A stretch of 64,000 nucleotides of DNA from Streptomyces minutiscleroticus (GTDB lineage: Bacteria; Actinomycetota; Actinomycetes; Streptomycetales; Streptomycetaceae): assembly GCF_014650875.1 (NCBI RefSeq), contig NZ_BMVU01000002.1:62001-126000 (forward strand), written 5' to 3'. The position numbers and the translations under genes are program-made. The notes under the pieces were generated by a model that was not told the DNA's origin, made no database searches, and was given only the letters and a program-made list of their open reading frames with translations. Positions 58,854-64,000 of the stretch are shown here, piece by piece. Each line of letters begins with the position of its first letter. Position 1 is the stretch's first letter.

Positions 58854-60079
58854 CCCTCGGCCTTCTTCGGGTCGTAGAAGAAGTTCTCGAAGTCGGCCGG
58901 GTCGTTGAAGCCGTTCGCGAAGCGGTTCGCGACCGGCTGGAGCTCGCCGGCGGCGCCGATCAGGTTCAGGACGTGCTCCGGCGGCGGGGCGAGCATGGCG
59001 TTCGTCCACTTGGTGACGTGCTGGGCCGTCTGCCAGTAGCGGTCGAAGGTCTGCCGCATCCAGTCCTCGTCGAACGGCTCGTCGCCGTGCTCCAGGATCG
59101 AGGCGAGGTAGGAGGCCGCGCACTTGGAGGCGGAGTTGGAGCCCTGGCCGGTGATCGGGTCGTTGGCCACGACCACGTCCGCGACGCCGAGGACCAGGCC
59201 GCCGCCGGGCAGCCGTCCGACGGGGTTGCGGACGGTGGGGGCGTAGCGGCCGGCCAGGGTGCCGCCCGCGTCCGTCAGCTCCACCTTCGTGGCGCGCGCG
59301 TACTCCCAGGGCGTGAACCGCTCCATGAGCTCGAGGGTCAGGGAGAGGTGCTCGGCCGGGTCCTTGACGCCCTTGAAGACGTCCAGCGGGCCGCCGGGTA
59401 TGCCCTCCCAGAAGAGGATGTCGGCCCGTCCGGACAGGGTGTAGGTGGGCATGACGAACAGCTCGCCGACACCGGGCACGAGGTTGCAGCGCACCGCGTC
59501 GAAGTCGGGGTGCTCCGGACGCGGGCCCAGGCCGTGCACGTACGCCACGGCCAGCGCGCGCTGCGGCTCGCTGTACGGGGAGCGGGAGGCGTCGCGGCCG
59601 AACATCGACACCAGTTCGCCCTTGCCCGCGGAGACCAGCACCAGGTCGTAGGTGCGGGAGAAGTAGTCCAGGTCGGAGACGGCGGCGCCGTGGATGACGA
59701 GCTGGCCGCCGCGCTGCGCGAAGGTCTCCATCCAGCCGGCCATCTTCACCCGCTGATCCACGGACTGGGCGAAGCCGTCCAGCTTGCCCACCCAGTCGAT
59801 CGCGCGCTGCGTCGGGCCCGGGTCGTGCGAGCCGGGGGCCGCGACGGAGACGCCGAGCCCCTCGATCCTCGGCGCCTGGGACTCCCAGAAGTTGAGCCCG
59901 AGGTCGCGTTCGTGCTGGAGCGCCGTGTGGAACATGCACTGCGTCGACATGACGCGGCCGGACCGGATCTCGTCCGCGGTCCGGTTGGACATCAGGGTGA
60001 CCTCGTACCCGTGCGACTGGAGGCCGAGGGCGAGCTGGAGACCGGACTGGCCGGCTCCGACGACGAGTATCTTCCGCAT
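58817..60079 (-). CDS. Styrene-monooxygenase-like FAD protein
   Basis: A 420-residue flavoprotein of the StyA/IndA (group E) type. The dinucleotide-binding motif is VVGAGQSGLQLALGL at the N-terminus; LFWEGIPGGPLDVFKG and the AD-containing DPITGQGSNSASKCAA segment are typical. It has no reductase neighbour in the window. It starts 15 bp after cvnD on the same strand, so it is the last gene of the conservon operon, a place often held by a P450. Its 3' end overlaps the NlpC gene by 37 bp. Confidence 0.85.
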   Translation of the reverse strand: MRKILVVGAGQSGLQLALGLQSHGYEVTLMSNRTADEIRSGRVMSTQCMFHTALQHERDLGLNFWESQAPRIEGLGVSVAAPGSHDPGPTQRAIDWVGKLDGFAQSVDQRVKMAGWMETFAQRGGQLVIHGAAVSDLDYFSRTYDLVLVSAGKGELVSMFGRDASRSPYSEPQRALAVAYVHGLGPRPEHPDFDAVRCNLVPGVGELFVMPTYTLSGRADILFWEGIPGGPLDVFKGVKDPAEHLSLTLELMERFTPWEYARATKVELTDAGGTLAGRYAPTVRNPVGRLPGGGLVLGVADVVVANDPITGQGSNSASKCAASYLASILEHGDEPFDEDWMRQTFDRYWQTAQHVTKWTNAMLAPPPEHVLNLIGAAGELQPVANRFANGFNDPADFENFFYDPKKAEGYLMEVSGAAGA

Positions 60080-60094
60080 ACGAGAGCTGTCTCC

Positions 60095-60727
60095 CTACTC
60101 GGGGCTGACTTCGAGCGCGTGGCCCACCAGGGCCAGGAGGGTCTCGATCACCGAGATCCGGCGGCGCGCGTCCATGATCATGACAGGTATGTGCGGGGGC
60201 ACCGTCAGGGCCTCCCGCACGTCCTCGACCTCGAACCGCTCACTGCCCTCGAAGTGGTTGACCGCCACGATGTAGGGCAGGCCGGTGCTCTCGAAGTAGT
60301 CCAGTGCCGGGAAGCAGTCCCTCAGGCGCCGGGTGTCGGCCAGCACGATCGCGCCGATCGCCCCGCGCACCAGGTCGTCCCACATGAACCAGAAGCGCTG
60401 CTGTCCGGGCGTGCCGAACAGGTACAGCACCAGGTCGTCGTCGAGCGTGAGGCGCCCGAAGTCCATGGCGACCGTGGTGGTCAGCTTGTCGGGCGTCGCC
60501 GACAGGTCGTCGTGGTCCTCGCTGGCCCGGGTCATCAGCGCCTCCGTCTGGAGCGGCTGGATCTCCGAGGCCGCGCTGACCAGCGTGGTCTTGCCCACGC
60601 CGAAGCCGCCCGCCACGACGATCTTCGTGGCGATCGGGGCACGCGAACGGTCCGTCTGCCACGGCTTCAGTTCCTCGTCCGGTTCGCCGAACGCGACGGC
60701 GGTGGCTTCAGAGACGACGGAGTCCAC
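60095..60727 (-). CDS. Conservon GTPase CvnD
   Basis: A 210-residue small GTPase of the CvnD type. P-loop GGFGVGKTT at 40-48, switch II region LFGTPGQQRFWFMWDDLVRG, and an NHFE sequence where NKxD would be (so a variant base-specificity motif). It acts with the roadblock protein as a Ras-like switch. It overlaps the DUF742 gene by 20 bp and precedes the flavoprotein gene. Confidence 0.93.
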   Translation of the reverse strand: MDSVVSEATAVAFGEPDEELKPWQTDRSRAPIATKIVVAGGFGVGKTTLVSAASEIQPLQTEALMTRASEDHDDLSATPDKLTTTVAMDFGRLTLDDDLVLYLFGTPGQQRFWFMWDDLVRGAIGAIVLADTRRLRDCFPALDYFESTGLPYIVAVNHFEGSERFEVEDVREALTVPPHIPVMIMDARRRISVIETLLALVGHALEVSPE

Positions 60728-61109
60728 TCAGCACCCTCTCCAGCAGAGCGCGGTCCGGCTGGCCGGGGCCGTGGCCGGTTCCGTACACACGGATCTTTCC
60801 CTGGTCCGCCAGGTCGCTGAGGAGCACGCGGACCACGCCGAGCGGCATCTTCAGCAGGGCGGCGATCTCGGCCACCGTCCTCATCCGGCGGCAGAGTTCG
60901 ACGATGGCCCGCATCTCGGGCATGACGCGGGTCGACAGCGACCCGTTCGCGAGTTCGCGCCGCTCCTCGGGCGCCTCCAGCGCGGCCACGAACGTCTCCA
61001 CGAGCAGGACGTGGCCGAACCGGGTGCGCCCGCCCGTCAGGGAGTAGGGGCGCACCCGGGCGGGTTTGCGGTCACCGCCGCGCACGGGAAGCTTGGGCGC
61101 ACTGCTCAC
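60708..61109 (-). CDS. Conservon DUF742 protein CvnC
   Basis: A 133-residue DUF742 protein, with RPYSLTGGRTRFGHVLLVETFV near the N-terminus and a C-terminal winged-helix-like part (RMRTVAEIAALLKMPLGVVRVLLSDL). It overlaps cvnB by 4 bp and cvnD by 20 bp. In conservons it is the presumed partner linking kinase and GTPase, possibly binding DNA. Confidence 0.93.
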   Translation of the reverse strand: MSSAPKLPVRGGDRKPARVRPYSLTGGRTRFGHVLLVETFVAALEAPEERRELANGSLSTRVMPEMRAIVELCRRMRTVAEIAALLKMPLGVVRVLLSDLADQGKIRVYGTGHGPGQPDRALLERVLSGLRRL

Positions 61110-61606
61110 TGGGCGCTCTCCATCGACTTCGCCTCGATCGACTGGCGCAGCTCGCTGCGGAGCTCGGGGGTGAGCACGTGCCCGGCGCGGCCCACGAACA
61201 GGGCCATGTGGTACGCGACGACGCTCATGTCGCAGTCGGCGGAGCCGTGCACGCCGAGCAGCGAGCCGTCACTGATCGACATGACGAAGAGGCTGCCCTC
61301 CTCCATCGCGACCATGGTCTGCTTGACGCCGCCGACGTCCATCAGCTTGGCGGCGCCGACGGTGAGGCTGCCGATGCCCGACACGATGGTGGCCAGGTCG
61401 GCCGACGAGCCGCGCGGGCCGCTTCTTCGGCCCTGCTCCGCCCCCGCCTCCGCGACTCTCCCCGGGTCGGAGGAGAGCAGCAACAGGCCGTCGGAGGAGA
61501 CCACCGCGACCGACAGCAGGCCCGGCACCTCCTCGACGAGGTTCGTCAGCAGCCAGTGCAGGTTGCGGGCCTCGTTGCTCAGTCCGTAGGTACTGGGCGC
61601 TGTCAA
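61106..61606 (-). CDS. Conservon roadblock/LC7 protein CvnB
   Basis: A 166-residue roadblock/LC7-domain protein (LTNLVEEVPGLLSVAVVSSDGLLLLSSD), proposed to act as a regulator of the CvnD GTPase. The start is a TTG that overlaps the cvnA stop (TTGA), with GAGGAGG 8 nt upstream. Close spacing with cvnA and cvnC shows one operon. Confidence 0.93.
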   Translation of the reverse strand: MTAPSTYGLSNEARNLHWLLTNLVEEVPGLLSVAVVSSDGLLLLSSDPGRVAEAGAEQGRRSGPRGSSADLATIVSGIGSLTVGAAKLMDVGGVKQTMVAMEEGSLFVMSISDGSLLGVHGSADCDMSVVAYHMALFVGRAGHVLTPELRSELRQSIEAKSMESAQ

Positions 61607-64000
61607 CTGCGTTCCTCCTCGACCGGGTCCCCCTGTGCGGATACGGATTCGGCGGTGGGCGGCTGCGCCCGGCCGGGTGCGGCCGGCGCGGCGTGCTCCG
61701 CCGTCTGGTCTGCTATCTCTGCCTCGACGTCGCGACGGCCCTGGTTGGCCCCCTGGTGGAACCCGCCGAGGCGGCGGCGCAGGGCCTCGGCGTCGACGCC
61801 CCCGGCGCGCGGCCGCCGGGCGGGCGCCGGCCCCGAGATCCTGGGGGTCCGCTTGGGCAGCCCCTTGTCGGTGAGCACCTCGCCCTCGTCGGCGACCCGC
61901 TCGTGGGCGTCGGGGCCGATGGCGTACGGGTCCCCGGTGGCCTGCGCCGGGATGGAGACCTCGGGGGCCTCCCCGGGACGGGCGGGCTCCGCGGCGGCGG
62001 GGGCCTCCCCCGGGCGGGGCGCCTCCTCCGACCGGGGGGCCGGCACGGAACCGGCGGGCGCGGGCGCGGCGCCGTCCTCGGCGGGCGGCGCGGGCGCCAG
62101 CAGCTCCATGGTGGTCTCGGGACCGGGCGCCGCGTCCTCGCCGTCCTCGTCCTCGTCGGAGGACGGCCCGCCGGCGTGCGCGCCCGGCTCGTCCGCGGCC
62201 GCGCCCGTACGGGCGGCGTCCTCGGCGGAGGCGTCCCCGTGCGCGGCGTCGGCGGGCTCCTCCGTGAAGGAGGCGGCGTCCTCGGTGGCCGCGTCCTCGG
62301 TGGCCGCGTTCCCGGTGGCGGGCTGCCCGGCGGCCGGCGCGGCCGTGCCGTCGTCGCCGGCGGCCGGGGTCCCGTCCGGGGCGTCCGGCGTCGGGGCCGC
62401 GGTCGCGGCGTCCTCCGCGGACGCCTCCCGCACGGCCTCCTCCGCCGCGGTGATCAGCGGGTCGCGGCCGTCGCGGCCGCGCAGCTCGTTGGAGTTGGCC
62501 TCGGCGTCCGCGCCGGGCAGGCCCACCGCGGGGGCGGCGCCGGGGACGGGCGTGGCGGCCGTGGGCACCGGGACCGCGGGGGCCTCGGCGAGCACGGACT
62601 CGGGCAGTACGGCGACCGCCGCGATGCCGCCCTGCTTCTGCTCGCGCAGCTGCACCCGTACGCCGTGCCGCTGCGCGAGCCGCGCCACCACGTACAGGCC
62701 GAGCCCGAGGCCCTCGCCGCCCTCCTCGTCGAAGGGCTCGTCGGGACCGGCCTCAGCGAGCCGGGCGTTGAGCTTCTCCAGGCGCTCGGCGGTCATGCCG
62801 ATGCCCTCGTCCTGTACGGAGAGCATGACCTCGCCGCTCTCCAGCAGCCAGCCGGAGACCTCGACGGGGATGTCGGGCGGGGAGAAGGAGGAGGCGTTCT
62901 CCAGGAGTTCGGCCACCAGGTGGCTGACGTCGTCGGCGGCGAAGCCCGCGACGTGCGCGTGCGGCGGCAGGGAGGCGATGCGCACCCGGTCGTACCGCTC
63001 GATCTCGCTGACCGCGGCGCGCACGACGTCGACGAGCGGGACGGGCCCGGCGTGCTGCTGGCCGTGCTCGGCGCCCGCGAGGACCAGCAGGTTCTCGCTG
63101 TGGCGGCGCATCACGGTGGCGAGGTGGTCGAGCTTGAAGAGGGTGGAGAGCCGGTCCGGGTCCTGCTCGCGCTCCTCCAGGCCCTCGATGACGCCGAGCT
63201 GCCGCTCGACCAGGCCGAGGGTGCGCAGCGCGAGGCTGACGAACGTGCCGTGGATGCTGGTCCGCAGCCGCTCCAGGCGGTCCGTCGCCTCGGCGAGGTC
63301 GGCGCGCAGCCGCTCGCGCTCGTCGGCCATGGTCTGCCGCTGGCCGACGAGGTGCTTGCGGTCGCCCTCCAGCGTGGCCAGCCGCTCGTGGAGCGCGAGG
63401 GCGTGCGCGTGCAGCGCGTTGACGGAGCGGACGACCTGGGCGAACTCGTCGTTGCGCCCGGTGAACTTCACCGGTTCCTCGGCGGCCGGGTCGGCGGCGA
63501 GGCGGGCCGAGCCGCGGCGCAGCACGGACAGGGGGCGGGTCAGCGAGCGCGCCATGGCCGTGATCACACCGACGGCCACGAGGGCGAGCGCGCCGAGGAC
63601 GGCGACGCGGATCTCCAGCGCGGTGACGTCGTCGTCGCGCAGCCGGGCCAGGTCCTTGGTGCGCCGGTCGTTCAGGGATGCCTCGACGCCGCGCATCTGC
63701 TCCACGCGGGCGGACAGGGCCGCCTCGACCTTCTCCGCGTTCACGCCGAGGTCGTCACCGGACAGGTCCGGCTCGTCGGTGAGGGTGGCGAGGTACTTCT
63801 CTGCGGTGGTCACCTCGGGGCCGGTGACCGTGGAGTCGTACGAGGCCAGGGCGGTCTTCGGCGCGTTGTCGCGGAAGTCGGCGACGGCGGCGTCGGAGCG
63901 GACGCGGGCCTGCTGGGCGGCGGCGCTGAGCGCGTCGCGCCGCTCGGTCTCGGCGGCCGAGCCGGTGCCGCCCGCGACGGGCAGGCCGGTGAACGGGTCG
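61603..64000 (-). CDS. Conservon sensor histidine kinase CvnA, 5' end beyond the window
   Basis: At least 799 residues. The frame stays open to the right edge (upstream of 63813 it reads DSTVTGPEV... and further without a stop), so the true start lies outside. The visible parts are an extracytoplasmic nitrate/nitrite-sensor-like helical region, a membrane helix with HAMP (about 63500-63600), a histidine kinase-like core with ATPase motifs ELLENASSFSPP and GEGLGLGLYVVARLA, and a long Pro/Ala/Glu-rich C-terminal tail. CvnA kinases often lack a normal phospho-acceptor His. It heads the conservon operon. Confidence 0.92.
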   Translation of the reverse strand, partial: DPFTGLPVAGGTGSAAETERRDALSAAAQQARVRSDAAVADFRDNAPKTALASYDSTVTGPEVTTAEKYLATLTDEPDLSGDDLGVNAEKVEAALSARVEQMRGVEASLNDRRTKDLARLRDDDVTALEIRVAVLGALALVAVGVITAMARSLTRPLSVLRRGSARLAADPAAEEPVKFTGRNDEFAQVVRSVNALHAHALALHERLATLEGDRKHLVGQRQTMADERERLRADLAEATDRLERLRTSIHGTFVSLALRTLGLVERQLGVIEGLEEREQDPDRLSTLFKLDHLATVMRRHSENLLVLAGAEHGQQHAGPVPLVDVVRAAVSEIERYDRVRIASLPPHAHVAGFAADDVSHLVAELLENASSFSPPDIPVEVSGWLLESGEVMLSVQDEGIGMTAERLEKLNARLAEAGPDEPFDEEGGEGLGLGLYVVARLAQRHGVRVQLREQKQGGIAAVAVLPESVLAEAPAVPVPTAATPVPGAAPAVGLPGADAEANSNELRGRDGRDPLITAAEEAVREASAEDAATAAPTPDAPDGTPAAGDDGTAAPAAGQPATGNAATEDAATEDAASFTEEPADAAHGDASAEDAARTGAAADEPGAHAGGPSSDEDEDGEDAAPGPETTMELLAPAPPAEDGAAPAPAGSVPAPRSEEAPRPGEAPAAAEPARPGEAPEVSIPAQATGDPYAIGPDAHERVADEGEVLTDKGLPKRTPRISGPAPARRPRAGGVDAEALRRRLGGFHQGANQGRRDVEAEIADQTAEHAAPAAPGRAQPPTAESVSAQGDPVEEERS

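Noticed and set aside
58817..60079. Classification of the flavoprotein as squalene epoxidase or lycopene cyclase
   Set aside because: The N-terminal and middle motifs fit the styrene/indole monooxygenase group better, and no terpene genes are near.

Overview
The window is chromosomal DNA from a Streptomyces or close relative. GC content is very high, third codon positions are almost all G or C, GTG and TTG starts are common, and the marker genes are actinobacterial: an Arg/Asp-rich Rho, a conservon, DUF397/XRE pairs, bacterial Ku and an Rv1302-type GlcNAc-1-P transferase beside atp. Gene order matches the conserved actinobacterial run argS-lysA-hom-thrC-thrB-rho-rpmE-prfA-prmC-sua5-wecA-atpIBEFHAGDC known from Mycobacterium and Corynebacterium, read here right to left.

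Left part (1-5100): an edge membrane protein, a NarL-type two-component pair, and a secreted modular chitinase (CBM2-FnIII-GH18) preceded by two 12-bp DasR-type repeats. 5231-13030 (minus): the complete F1Fo ATP synthase operon atpIBEFHAGDC with a Rex-like operator upstream, a strong hairpin between atpD and atpC, and a terminator at its end. 13328-19969 (minus): GlcNAc-1-P transferase, serine hydroxymethyltransferase, an LMW-phosphatase-like protein with Ser in place of the catalytic Cys, Sua5, PrmC, RF1 and L31 (with an exact sigma-R-type promoter). 20216-30376 (minus): LCP ligase (sigma-E-type promoter), rho, thrB, thrC, hom, lysA and an ArgRS-like protein that lacks the catalytic core. A single-domain response regulator follows.

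Accessory part (31521-43633): tRNA-Arg(CCG) marks the left edge of an island. It holds a PIN/ribbon-helix toxin-antitoxin pair, a NERD-domain protein, a frameshifted IS110-family transposase remnant, a type I restriction-modification operon (hsdM, hsdS, hsdR, with an extended HsdM) plus a YgjP/M48-like metallopeptidase, and a second PIN toxin-antitoxin pair. Just before the second pair lies a degenerate copy of the tRNA-Arg anticodon-arm region, a possible decayed attachment site. No integrase was found.

Right part (43673-64000): a WhiJ-like XRE/DUF397/anti-sigma-like group in which the ATPase is cut by an in-frame TAG, a P450 with a His/Gly/Asp-rich N-terminus, Ku, a vanadium-haloperoxidase/PAP2-type secreted enzyme, a degenerate NERD paralogue, a dual-specificity-type phosphatase, a non-dcw FtsW/RodA plus PBP pair, an AurF-like di-iron oxygenase with a TetR regulator, an NlpC/P60 hydrolase, and a conservon (cvnA-D) whose operon continues into a styrene-monooxygenase-like flavoprotein. 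The last gene, cvnA, runs off the right edge.

A recurring feature is TANNNT placed exactly 6 nt before a start codon (argS-like, response regulator, island antitoxin, TetR), the spacing expected of leaderless transcripts. I did not find a clearly new system. The best candidates for a second look are the core-less ArgRS paralogue, the Cys-to-Ser phosphatase homologue, the tRNA-anchored defence island and the conservon-linked flavoprotein.
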